Shown piece by piece: positions 1 through 9,591 of a stretch of 64,000 nucleotides of DNA. Source of the DNA: Osmia lignaria lignaria (Eukaryota; Arthropoda; Insecta; Hymenoptera; Megachilidae); the NCBI RefSeq assembly GCF_051020975.1, contig NC_135034.1:7316001-7380000 (forward strand), given 5' to 3'. The position numbers and the translations under genes were made by a program. Under the pieces are notes generated by a model, which was not told the DNA's origin, searched no databases, and worked only from the letters and a program-made list of their open reading frames with translations. Numbering within the stretch: the first letter of the stretch is position 1; every line of letters starts with the position of its first letter.

Positions 1-171
1 CATCAATCTGCTCGAGTTTCGTATACGCGATGTCGTTTTGTTACGGCTGCTTGTTGTAACGTTGGCGTTATTTCAAATTGTACCTCACATTCTTAGTTAA
101 TTGTAATATCTTTTACAATTTCTAATTAAGCGCTTTAATTGCTATATCATTTCTATACGGATGATCGATAC

Positions 172-288
172 ACTCGAACGGCGGACCATGGAGAGAAGCC
201 CAATTTAAATGTAATTTTGTATTTCATATTATTTTCATTTTCCAAATTATAGACTGTTTCTTCTAAAATCATACATTTAACTTTTGGT
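172..288 (+). mobile_element. piggyBac-type MITE, family 1 (decayed copy)
   Basis: The core GGCGGACCATGGAGAGA is followed by an AT-rich body (TATTTCATATTATTTTCATT, then a CAAATT...ACTGTTTCTTCT block) that recurs in the same order at 5.5, 30.5 and 62.8 kb. The left end reads CACTCGAACGGCGG instead of the family form CCCTCGGACGGCGG, and the TTAA flank is lost here. No coding capacity. Membership is seen directly; the piggyBac assignment is inferred from better copies with CCCT...AGGG ends and TTAA flanks. Confidence 0.7.
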
Positions 289-313
289 GCAGGCATTGTA
301 TAGAATACCTAGA

Positions 314-771
314 CAATATATAGAATTCTTGGCGTTTTATGGATAAAGTATGTAATATCTGAATTATTTTAATATCATATAAAATTTTCCTGGGCAATAA
401 ACATAAAGTATATTGAAATGACGTATATGAAAAAGAAAGAAATACAAAATAAAGTATAGGAGTTTCTTATTGAGGAAAATAAGGGAAAATAAAATATGAA
501 TCTACTTGTTGCAACAAGGAAGGAAAGAATTTAATTTAGAATTGCACTTAATTGTCTTTCTCGCAAAAAAGTAAAACTTGAAAAGAGGGTCATGAAAAGG
601 CCTTCATTAAAAATGCATAAATGAAAAAAGAAAATACAACGTGAAATTAGAAACATCATTAGCGGGAGTATTTTATATTTTGTCGGTTTGTCTGTTAGGA
701 TGCCTCAGAAATGTGTGAAATATTAATCGTTTTATACTTTGTCCCAAAACGCCAGGCATTCTATACAATAT
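314..771. mobile_element. Non-autonomous DNA element with about 38-bp terminal inverted repeats
   Basis: The left arm (about 314-352) contains TATAGAATTCTTGGCGTTTT followed by ATGGATAAAGTAT. The reverse complement of 733-771 reads TATAGAATGCCTGGCGTTTT followed by GGGACAAAGTAT. The two arms therefore match over most of about 35 bp in inverted orientation and enclose about 380 bp of AT-rich, non-coding DNA. This is the architecture of a MITE or an internally deleted DNA transposon. No convincing target duplication was found, so the superfamily is unassigned and the exact ends may be off by several bases. Confidence 0.6.
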
Positions 772-772
772 C

Positions 773-1627
773 TACTTTTCTGCGTGCATTGTTGATAATA
801 TACATTTTTTTAAGTTGAGGGTTAATATTTCCAATCAGCTGTTAATTTATTAATAGAGAGAGACAAGATGAAATACATTACATATCATATGATTCTTTCA
901 CGAGATATGGTGCAGTAGTTCCATTACTTTTCGTTATCCTGCACGTTATCGTGATGCACAGGGCGCACTCCCATTCTTAGGAGGTTGTAAAACCACGTTC
1001 TCCTCTGTAAAACAGAGTCCGTGGAGAGCAGTATGGCGGGTCGAATGGTTCGACGTCCACCGCAGGACTCAGGAACAAACGTTTCTTTGACCCGCAAAGT
1101 AGCAGTTTCCGGCATACCTGCGAGAGTTCTTTCTGTCACGTTGTACCTTTGCTGAACCAAACGATGTATCGCGCCATATAAAAGCTCTTGCTGTCCAAGA
1201 AAGTAGTAAAAGAAAGAAAAGAAAAGGAACGAATGTGTGTTCAGGGATTTCTGGGAGATTCGCTCAAAAGGATACCTAATAGACTTGTACTTGAAGTCCA
1301 ATTCAATTTTCTAATTAATGAAAAAGACGGAAATTTCCATTATTTATTGAAAAGGGTGCTATTATGAAATTTCTAAAAAATATTTCGGGTTCTCGCACAC
1401 CTTTAATGCTAATCAAGTATTTTGGCAGTGTATTGTTAAAAAATTCATAAAGTGAAGTTAATTACTTTGCCCTTTGAACGATTCATATTTTGATAGATAA
1501 TCAGGACTTAGGAAACATTTAGTATCACAGACAAACCCGGCATAATGATTTTCCGAAAAGAATCTGAGAACACTTTAATCCATTTATATGAGCAAACTAG
1601 ATTAAACTGTGTGGAGGCTTCCAAGTG
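773..1627. other. Non-coding stretch with a GC bump at 930-1190
   Basis: Mostly AT-rich sequence. From about 930 to 1190 the base composition becomes more balanced, and the minus strand stays open from 1301 to 924 (125 codons). The encoded peptide starts with a low-complexity FFSFFYYF stretch and ends with a mixed sequence including the run GMPETATLRVKETF. I do not recognise it as a known domain. A conserved exon, a decayed transposon fragment or chance are all possible. Nothing else of note to 1627. Confidence 0.3.
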
Positions 1628-1757
1628 TAAGCCGTGTCAAAAGGATAAGTATCCCAACGTTTCGCCAACAGTGGAGTCAACCTCGTGCAATATCAGTGTG
1701 TCTCTTAACCCCTCGTGAAACTGACTTATCATACTTATCCCCTTTGGATACGGCTTA
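1628..1757. mobile_element. Short foldback element (hairpin MITE)
   Basis: The left end TAAGCCGTGTCAAAAGGATA continues as AGTATCCC. The reverse complement of the right end reads TAAGCCGTATCCAAAGGGGA followed by TAAGTATG. The arms are about 30 bp with a few mismatches and small indels, and the whole element is about 130 bp. AAGT lies just outside or overlapping both ends and may be part of a target duplication. It has no coding potential. Type inferred from structure only. Confidence 0.6.
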
Positions 1758-2275
1758 AGTCCCTGTTAATAAGTACAAGCTGGATCAAAGAAAAAGTTAA
1801 ACCGTTCTAATGAGCTTCATTTCTAACTGAATTAATTTACTCAAGTGTTTCATTAGTGAGCTGTTCAGCCTTTTTACCTAATTTGTTATTCATCTCCTGT
1901 CATTTCGTTAGAGAGGCTTAGACTGTACGATGAAATCTTGTACCCTGACTTCCTTTTTCCTTGTAAAACCGGAAGATAAATGAAAGAAGGGGATCTAGCG
2001 TCTCTGAAACTTTTCGTGCCCCTTCGAGCTGGACTTCCTGCTAATAGCCCTGTGCTTGTCGATTTATTTGCCCTGGGAGCTTAATCACCCTTTGCTTAAT
2101 TGTCGTCACGTGCATTATTTATCCCTCGATCGCTTTTTCTCGCGACAGAGGAATCGTATTCGGGTTTTGACCAGTGATTGAACTCTTTGGGGTAACTGAG
2201 ATTTTTTTCTCTAATGGACCTGGTCACTTAGCTTTATTAATAGTGTTGAGTGTTTGATATCTTGCACTTCGCAAT
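1758..2275. other. Non-coding stretch, nothing recognised
   Basis: Mixed AT-rich sequence without a long open frame, inverted repeat or recognisable repeat copy. The only structured feature is a weak inverted similarity between 2165-2200 and 2436-2472 (both contain GGGGTAACT or its complement next to a GAACTC-like word), which could be chance. Confidence 0.4.
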
Positions 2276-2400
2276 TTTAGAATTTTAGAATTTTAGAACT
2301 TGGGGATATAAAAATTCAAGAATTTGGGAATTTTAGAATTTAAGAGTTTGAAAATTTGAGAATGTTGAAATTTTGGAATCTCAGGATTTTTAAATATTAA
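2276..2400. repeat. Degenerate short tandem array of a GAATTTTA-type unit
   Basis: GAATTTTAGAATTTTAGAA opens a run in which variants of GAATTTTA / AATTTGA / GAATTTGG recur every 8-12 bases for about 120 bp. The minus-strand frame through it encodes a repetitive peptide rich in F, K, I and P, which is a by-product of the repeat. A similar array on the other strand lies at 8805-8995. Confidence 0.65.
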
Positions 2401-2404
2401 AAGG

Positions 2405-2930
2405 GCCACGCATGGGGAGAAGGAACTGCCTGGCTGGTATCTAGTTACCCCAGTGATGGAACTCAAAGAGCCATGTGTCACCTTCTGTAATTAAGGAACT
2501 TTCCGGCTAACGGTATCCCATGAGCGTTTGGCGTTTGAAACATAGGAAAAGCATAAGGACAAGGAAAGCAGATCGATAATAACTGAAACATACCCTTGTT
2601 TGGGCGCAGGTGGACAATTATACTCACGTCAGGGATTCTATATGTACGAATAGATGATTAAGGGAGGATTTTCGGGATAATCCCTCTGGTGATGAATGTA
2701 GGGACCCCCATAAGTTGAGGGCTGTATTTGTGTATTGGAGAGAGCAAAGAAAAACTGATGAAGGGTTCAAATCCCTTGAACACTCAGTACATTTATTTTA
2801 AGAGATCATTTTACTTTGGCGGCGAAAAGACTAATTTATTTTAAACAATTTTTTTTTCTAATGATAAATAATCGGCAACTGCACCCTTTGAACGTATTTA
2901 TTAAACTATTCCTATATAATACAAACAATT
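2405..2930. other. Non-coding stretch, nothing recognised
   Basis: No gene-like open frame. The stretch contains scattered poly-T and AT-rich words and GCACCCTTTGAACG near 2881, which resembles a decayed piggyBac-type MITE end but has no partner that I can place. Confidence 0.35.
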
Positions 2931-3020
2931 TTTAAAGGAACAGTGTAAAACGTAGAGAATAAAAATAATATGAAATACAAAATTAGAAAATTAGACAATT
3001 AGAAATTGGAGTTCTCTTTT
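2931..3020 (-). mobile_element. piggyBac-type MITE, family 1 (partial, inverted)
   Basis: On the minus strand this reads from a GAGAACTCC-like core remnant through the TATTTCATATTATTTTTATT body to ACACTGTTCCTTTAAAAA, the same order as the copies at 30.5 and 62.8 kb. The CCCTCGG terminus and the GGCGGACCATGG core are missing or too diverged to see. The copy is truncated on its core side. Confidence 0.6.
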
Positions 3021-3724
3021 AATTATTAATTAAGATACAACCCTATGTTGACATTATTAAGGAAACATTTCAAACTATTGAAAAGATTATTTAAAAAATT
3101 ATTTTTGCAGTCAAAGTAGAATGTTCCCTTAAGTACCTAATTTTTGAACACAGAAAAAAGGGCTAAAATTTCAGAAGAAATGATTTTATAATTCGATGCT
3201 TCTTACGAGAATATTGAACTCGAGATCACTAAGTTTTTCGTTGAAACAAAGATTAATTCGATGAATGCAATGGTACGTTTCGCCGAAGCGAGAGAAATTA
3301 ATGGTAATCCTTGTGTCGGGTGTACGTCTTTGATTAATCGAAAGAAATCACGGCAACGGTACCGTCGACAAGAAAACTTCTCGGTGATTTATCGTTTTGT
3401 CCGGACGAACGAATCTGGTGTACCCTGTCAAGAACATTTTTTTTCCCCCTCGAACGAACATCGTGGTATAAATTTTCAGTGATCATCGTGGTAGGAAAAT
3501 TCATGAAGTATAATTGAAGCGATCGTCGTTATCATTTTGTATGGAATTTTGATCTTCAGAGATTGCAACTAATTAGCATTCATTTGGTTTGCAGGGGGGG
3601 TGTTAGATGAGAAACGAGCACCCTCGTAATCGTTCGAGTAATTTCTCATCGTGATCTGGTCACGTCCAGGACGAACTTTACTAGCTGAAGTAGTTTGCCA
3701 ACTTGCTATTCTCGAAAAATTCAC
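3021..3724. other. Non-coding stretch with one short open frame
   Basis: A 73-codon frame at 3261-3482 (+) is TCGA-rich. Its translation has no recognised motif, and I judge it a chance frame. A run of seven G at about 3594-3600 follows TTTGCAG, which resembles a splice acceptor but has no matching donor nearby. The rest is AT-rich filler. Confidence 0.3.
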
Positions 3725-3898
3725 TAAATTCTATATTTTATTTTATATTACACATGGATGTAATAAAATGTTAATTCACAAAAATTAATATTTGAATGTA
3801 ATAACTGGCAAAGAACATTTTTAATATATTTTCATTCGAGTAGATTTTATTGTAATTGAAAAATTCTAAAAAAATGTATTTTGCAATAAGATGTAAAG
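3725..3898 (+). repeat. AT-rich interspersed repeat, family 3
   Basis: The stretch GGCAAAGAACATTTTTAATA, then a TTTTCATTC block, then TATTGTAATTGAAAAATTCT, then TTTTGCAATAAGATGT aligns in order with 20404-20572 (+) and with the reverse complement of 27215-27420. The shared length is about 170 bp. No terminal repeats or coding capacity are visible. It could be the inside of a larger MITE or an ancient retroelement tail. Confidence 0.55.
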
Positions 3899-4835
3899 TT
3901 CCATAAAATGTTTTTTAAAACAGATACAAGTTGTTCAGCTAAAATCTTCTCTAAAGAATTCTACTTTACTCGGTGCTATACATATCACGGTTACGTTTAT
4001 TAAAGGAAAATCCACAGAAGCTTAACAAACGTAACAATAACGCAAATTGGCTGCTTTCGAGGGATGAATACCGTGCGTGACAGGGAACAAAAGGGGTCAC
4101 TCTGAATTTCATGTGTCTTAAATTAATCGCTTTGCTGAATTCACGAAATTTGCGAAATGTTTCTACCGGCTCTTCGCAAGGTAAATCACCGGATGACTAC
4201 GACCCGTGCAATTACAATTAATTCAAAGTTAGTTCCGGGCGTTGAGTAGCCCGTGCATCATGGAGACGTTAATTTTGCAAATGAAAGTGGATTCTTCTTA
4301 TGTCTCTTCTTTTCATATCTCTACAGTCAACTATGCTGCATACGTTGTTACAACCGTAACAATATAATCCCAAATTAAAAGAAATAACTGAGTACATCAA
4401 AGGGTTAAATCTTTTCGTTATAACACTTAGTAATTTATCCTGCTCTTTCAATCGAATCCCTGCAATCCGACAGATTCTTCGCGTTAAAAGTGCACGTTCG
4501 TGGAGGTCACAATTGTGCAAGAAGCGAGGGAGAAGATCCGTCGAGCTGCTAAAGGTTAAGAGAATGGCAAAGAAGACCGAAACTTTGAAACGGTGTTCCG
4601 TAAGAAACGAATGATCTTGGATTTCGTGACCAATCTTTCCTTGCCTCGGAATTGAAAAGAAACTTCGTGGATGTTTTTCTCTTTCCTCAAACGCAACTAA
4701 TTTACTTTCTTCCCCTCTTTCGGCTGAAACCTCGAGAATGATAAAAAGAATGATAAATTACAGCATTGACTTAACAGATGTTAAACACTGCGGAATATCA
4801 CGAAGAAACGTTTTAACATAATTAACTGTTTTACC
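3899..4835. other. Non-coding stretch, nothing recognised
   Basis: AT-rich with moderate-GC patches near 4140-4260 and 4430-4560. An 83-codon minus-strand frame (4269-4520) translates to a cysteine-rich but unfamiliar peptide; I take it as chance. No terminal inverted repeats or splice-site pairs stand out. Confidence 0.3.
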
Positions 4836-5093
4836 TAGTACGACCAGGAGCGGATCAAAGGGTCACAGCACCGGGGTCCCATTTTCCTGGGGAGTTTATT
4901 TCTGAACCTTCCATTTAATATATCAGAAAATATATAAATTAAATATTTTTACTGTTGCTTCTTTTTCGGATTAAATGATATTTAATTTTAGTTAGAATAA
5001 ATTTGAATTTCTATACCAAGTTTATCAACCAAGAGGGATTCTCAAATGTTTTATAGCTCTAGAAATTTTAATCCGATCCTGGATACGGCACTG
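4836..5093 (+). mobile_element. hAT-like MITE, CAGTGCCG / GGATTAAA-terminus family
   Basis: The right end, read on the minus strand, starts CAGTGCCGTATCCAGGATCG followed by GATTAAA. The left end has the matching AGTACGACCAGGAGCGGATC followed by AAAG. Related termini occur at 16261-16338 and 35535-35650. CAGTG(C/G)CGGAT is a well-known kind of hAT terminal repeat. The 8-bp target duplication typical of hAT is not preserved here. Confidence 0.5.
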
Positions 5094-5518
5094 AAATAGC
5101 GAGAAAATCACGGATGGCGTGTAAGATACGTCTACACTTTTCTAGATGAAATATTCTAAACAGCTAGAAAACGGTAGCTGGATTTCTAATTCTATGCAAC
5201 AAGGACTGAATGTAGTACGATCAGAGCCACGAGCTCAGATTCCTCGGATCTCTGAATCGAAAACTTTCCAGCACTTGGTTTCTTGGAACGCTTGGAACTA
5301 GACTAGACTAGTTTAAAAGTTGCTTTTCCCCTAGACGCTCGACAGTTCCTTCGAAGAATACCAAATAGAGAGGAGTTGACAAAATCGTACTGGTCGCATC
5401 AATCGTGCTTCGTTAATTTCTTTTTTTAACAAATAAATTAGACGGCAATACAGTTAGTTCTCGATTTATGTAGAATCTTGTTATCTTTAATTATTTTTTA
5501 AAACAAACACATTATTAA

Positions 5519-5658
5519 CCCTCGGATAGCGTATCATAGAGAGAGCCCCAGTTTTCATTTAATTTTATATTTCATATCATTTTTGCTTCCTAAATTTTAC
5601 ATTATTCTTCTGATATTAATTAAGTATCATTAATATTATACTTAACCCTGTTTGAGGA
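5519..5658 (+). mobile_element. piggyBac-type MITE, family 1, with TTAA on both sides
   Basis: TTAA (5515-5518) precedes CCCTCGGATAGCG and a GAGAGAGCCCCAG core. The AT-rich body follows, and the element ends AACCCTGTTTGAGGA before TTAA (5659-5662). The right end read inward (TCCTCAAACAGGG) matches the form TCCTTGAACAG seen at 47580. The target TTAA and CCCT/AGGG-like ends fit piggyBac-type mobilisation. It is 140 bp with no open frame. Confidence 0.65.
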
Positions 5659-5662
5659 TTAA

Positions 5663-6284
5663 AGAAATAAAAATAATATAATCACATAATATTAATTAAA
5701 TCATTAATTTTTAAATGAAAATTAGAAGAGAATATAGTGAAATTCTTTAATAAAGAATCATTTAAAGAAAGTGTATCGCTATTTTATAACAGCTGATCTA
5801 ATTTTATAGAAGGAACGTTTTATTTTTTCTGAACGATCACGTATGTTTAGGAGAATTTGCTAAAATGGCAGACAAATGCGACAGTAAATAACGCTAGTAC
5901 TACCCCGGATGGAACGATAGGACAAAGTGGTCGTCGCGACACACGTTGATCGAAAGTTTCCGTGGTAGTCGGTGGTATCGGTGTAATTTCATTCAGTCGA
6001 TTCAATGATTCGTAAACAATGATACGGCTTTATCGCGGCCGGTGACGCCCGTCGAATGAATACATTATGCATGAGAGGAGCAGGGTTGCTCCTGGTTCTA
6101 TTGTTCCGGGACAAAACAGGGGTGCTAAGATCGAGAGCGAACGATGGAAAAGCTTTGTCGTCGAAAACTCGTTCGGTTAGTCGATTTTCGTACCCATTTG
6201 TACCACAATCTACAATCCATGCCTTTTTTTTTATACTTACGATTTTATTACGATTCTATCGAGCCATACAAAATAGATGGTGTT
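5663..6284. other. Non-coding stretch with a GC-richer patch at 5900-6190
   Basis: CpG-dense sequence around 5900-6190 includes a 76-codon plus-strand frame (6056-6286) with a hydrophobic start (LLLVLLF) and a hydrophobic end. No downstream signal or homology is recognised, and the frame ends in a T-run that encodes the phenylalanines. I regard it as chance. Confidence 0.3.
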
Positions 6285-6341
6285 AACTACACTGGATAAT
6301 GAAATTATTATGAACGTTTCGAAATTACCATTCATTTGAAA
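6285..6341 (+). repeat. Dispersed repeat end shared with 39279
   Basis: TTAACTACACTGGATAATGA followed after a gap by TTCGAAATTACCATTCATTT aligns with TTAACCGGTTTACAGTGAAT ... TTCGAAATTACCTTTCATGT at 39279-39345. The shared TTAAC start suggests another TTAA-targeting MITE end, but the second end was not found in either place. Confidence 0.4.
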
Positions 6342-6514
6342 ATACATTTGTAGTGATAATTTGTTTAATACAAAGATATTATTATATTTTTAATAACATA
6401 TGACAACAATTTGAGATTTTCTACAATTAAAAGAAATATATAAGTAGCTATCTTTTATCTTGAAATTACAAGTACTCGAAGAGACTTATGTGTTGGATTA
6501 ACTTTCGGAATTCT

Positions 6515-6573
6515 GTTTGAATTCGAAAAAAATTCTCGATTCTACCCGAACCCGAATGATTGGGTACCCGAAT
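6515..6573 (-). repeat. hAT-like GGGTACCCG-type repeat fragment
   Basis: The minus strand reads TTCGGGTACCCAATCATTCG then GGTTCGGGTAGAATCGAGAA. The same CGGGTACCCGAA and GGGTTCGGG words form the body of the elements at 17763, 34865 and 59868. It is a truncated copy without recognisable ends. Confidence 0.5.
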
Positions 6574-6599
6574 ACATGCTTATAATAATTTGATCACCG

Positions 6600-8690
6600 A
6601 CTTTATTTAAAATAATGATTTCCAGTTTCATCGCGTTTTACATTCTACACAGTACAGATCAATGAAAAAGTAATTTGCATTTCGATCACGAATAAAGAAT
6701 CAGCGTAAATCAGTGACCCAGTGGAAATGGGTTAAATCTGGATCGATAACGGCTGAAAGAGAGTCGAGTATCGATGGAAAAAGAAGGAAGAAAAAACTGT
6801 TCTGGTTCGTTTAGATTTTATTATCTCTTTTTTCACTTTCCTCCTCGCCCTCCCACGTCATTGTTCCTTAATTTTCCATAGCGACAGGGAGACCTTTTGT
6901 TTGGCCTCCTTTTATGGAAGTTTTTTACACACTTCGAAAGAGTAAGAGTCGCGACATTAAGATTCCATTAACGTGATTAGATGGGCCGTGGAAAAGGATC
7001 GCCGTCCCTTTGCTTTTAACCCCCAATTCTGGTTTCATCTCGTTCGAGGTAGCTCTCTTCCTTCCTCGGTAGCTTTTCGATTCGTTTCACCGCGAATTTC
7101 GAAAGTTTTCTTTGAAAGCTTTAAAGTCTTGGAAAGTCCCTTCTGGGAACATTGAAGGCACGTTACTTTAACGGAACATCCAAATTATGGGGTATTTTAC
7201 TAAACGATCGGGGATCAATGGAGAAGCACCTTAGCATCTCAGTTTATCTTCTTTAATTCTTATCATTTTATCTCTATTAATTAGAAGCAATAAAATTAAT
7301 TCATTATTCGAGCGACAGAGGTAAATTGTTGTATAATTGAAGAATCTTTTTACCAAAACCCCCATTGATCCACCTATTCGAACGACTGCGAATCGCTGAA
7401 CGGAATAGTATCGCGATTCATCGAGCTTCTCGGTTACCGATGATCCGCAGCTGGTCTGGCCGTAAAAGGGCCGATCCGGGAGGCATCCTCGTTGGGACGG
7501 GCTTACGTGTTCCGCGTTTTTACGTGTGCCTTGGTGGACGGAAAATCCGTGCAGGGAACAGGGGCAGCATCGTTGAGAAGAGAAGAACGCACGAGCGAGG
7601 GGAAACGTTGAAGAAGGGGTTATTAACCGGTAGAATGTCGAGCGGGCTAGCGGCTGCCCGTCATAGTTGCCCTCTCTGCCAGCTAAAAATATTCTTTCGC
7701 GAATAAACGTCGGCCAAAAAGAGGCACGGCTCGTCGAAATTATAAGGGTCCTTTCGGCTAACACGTGTGACAGAAGCTGAATTTTATATTAATTTATTTA
7801 ATTTCATATTCGAACGTAGATAAAATAATTTTTGTTAAAATAATTATTGTACGATTATGCAACGTTTATATTATAAAAGGTAAATGGATGATGACTGATA
7901 AAGGGAATGTTCGTGGAAAACGACAAGATCGATGGCGAGCGTTAATTCATAAGCGGTGTTATTGTAATTAACATGCACTGCAGCAGACTGCGAGGGATAG
8001 GAACATCGAACGGGGTAATTAATTTTCGTAGCTGCTATCGTGCGCTTCACGCGCATCCCGAGATCGAGCTTCGAAGTTTCACGTACAAATAGTGCTTCGA
8101 CGATATCCCGTCTCGTTAATATGCTAACAGAGTTCTTGAGAGAAATTTTCTTGCACATTTTAACGTGTTCCTGTCGGGAACAGATGTTTTTAAAAAAATG
8201 TACGAATTTCTCGCTTGGATCGAAACTGTGTTCCTTTCAGAATAAAAGATTAAAATTCTCATTCTTCTCCAGACTTCCTACATATAACGAAGGACAGAAC
8301 TGGGCAACTGTGGCATCGTGATTTTTCCTGAGGACCTCTGATTTCCTGAAACTCCATCAATTATTGAAAATTTGTGTATCCATTACACCAATTAGTGTGT
8401 ATTAAATTATTGAGTGAAATAGAAATTGCCTTAATTTCCGTGTTCGAATGGGACCCCATAGAGGAGTACAAGAACGCTAGGGATCGATAAAAGCGGTCTT
8501 TGGGAGCGGCCAAGAGCCGACTAAACCGATTGAGACTAATCAATTGGGCGGAAGTGGCCCTAATGTAAACCTAACCATTGCCTCCTGGACAAACACGAGA
8601 TATTTGGAGTGTCCGGTATCCAAGGAGCTGTCATTTGTCCTTGGTCGATCGATTGTCCTGAGGGGAGATTGAACTTGGTTCCAAAGTTTG
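6600..8690. other. Non-coding stretch with a GC-rich patch (7360-7740)
   Basis: From about 7360 to 7740 GC rises sharply and both strands stay open: plus 7365-7706 (113 codons) and minus 7231-7764 (177 codons). Neither translation contains a recognised domain; both are rich in arginine, serine and glycine as expected from CpG-rich random sequence. The patch could be a conserved regulatory island or a decayed exon. The flanks (6600-6980, 7870-8350) are ordinary AT-rich DNA with no repeat copy I can name. Confidence 0.3.
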
Positions 8691-8804
8691 ATCAAAAATT
8701 ATGTACCAGTATTACAATTAAAAAATTAGATAATTAGAAGATATAACTGCGAATAGGTTGATTGCCATGTAAATGTAATTGAAAATTTTATTAGTCCAAG
8801 ATGG

Positions 8805-8995
8805 AATTGTCTAAAATGAGAATTATAGAATTTTTAAATTACAAAATCCCAGTTTCGAAACTGCATAATTTTAGACTTTCTAAATTCCACACATCAAGAA
8901 TCCCAGACCCTAAAAATTTCTAACTTCTAATATTCCAAATTTCTAAAATTCTAAAATTTGAGAATTTTCAAATTCTAGATCCTAAAAATTTCAAA
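8805..8995. repeat. Degenerate short tandem array (CTAAAATTC-type)
   Basis: Variants of TTCTAAAATTC, TTCTAAATTCC and CCTAAAAATTTC recur at about 10-12 base spacing for about 190 bp. The motif is the reverse complement of that in the array at 2276-2400, so the same kind of low-complexity expansion occurs twice in opposite orientation. Confidence 0.6.
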
Positions 8996-8999
8996 ATCA

Positions 9000-9536
9000 C
9001 TCACCCCAAAAGAAGGTCAAAGTCAAAGTTACATCAATAATAATCGAAGTCAGCGGATTCATTTATTTCTTGCATTAATGACAAACACTTATATGCGTGT
9101 TCCTGTTTTAATTAAAATTGCAATTAAAATTTGCAAAATTTAATAATTAAAACCGGGATATATTGTACTGTGTTTGAAATTCGTCAGTCGTTCTTCTCTC
9201 GTTTTATCAAGCTAGACAAAGTGTCCAATAGAAAATAAGTCTGTCGTCGTTGGTTCCTTGAACACGCTCGTTTTCTCACCTCTCACGTTTCCTTTTTGCG
9301 GACGATTTTCGTGGAATTAAAGCGTCGACGTTCTTGGCCGCGCGACGGTGAAACTTTTAAACGCCGACACGAGCTGTCTTCTCGTGAAACGCTCTCTCCG
9401 CGGGCCAATTAAATTTTCCTGCCCCCCTTGGACCGAATAAAAGAAGTCTTCCCTCTTCTGTGTGCTTTCTCTACGCGCTGGATTTTCTGATCTTTCGCTC
9501 GGAAATTTCTCTTGAATTTTTTTTATTTCGTTTCAG
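9000..9536. other. Non-coding stretch leading into a splice-acceptor-like tract
   Basis: AT-rich to about 9170, then CpG-rich (9290-9440, including CGCGACGG and CCGCGGGCC). It ends in TTTTTTTTATTTCGTTTCAG (9517-9536), a strong match to a eukaryotic branch/polypyrimidine/AG acceptor. No TATA box is obvious in the CpG-rich part. Confidence 0.3.
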
Positions 9537-9591
9537 TGAATTCCACCGAAGTGCGCGGTATTTGATAATTCAACGGTGCGCAACGAGAAAG
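9537..9591 (+). other. Possible 55-nt internal exon
   Basis: It sits between a strong acceptor (T-rich tract ending TTTCAG at 9536) and a strong donor (AAAG|GTAAGAG, GT at 9592). One of the three frames is open across the whole segment (EFHRSARYLIIQRCATRK); frame 0 begins with a stop and frame 2 has TGA. Splice sites this good on both sides of a short segment are uncommon by chance, but in 64 kb a few are expected. It could be coding, untranslated or spurious. No partner exon was identified. Confidence 0.25.

Noticed and set aside
2165..2472. Possible inverted repeat sharing GGGGTAACT
   Set aside because: The match outside nine bases is weak and flanking words do not align in order.
7231..7764. 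177-codon minus-strand frame opposite a 113-codon plus-strand frame
   Set aside because: Both strands are open because the patch is CpG-rich and poor in TAA/TAG. Neither peptide shows a domain.
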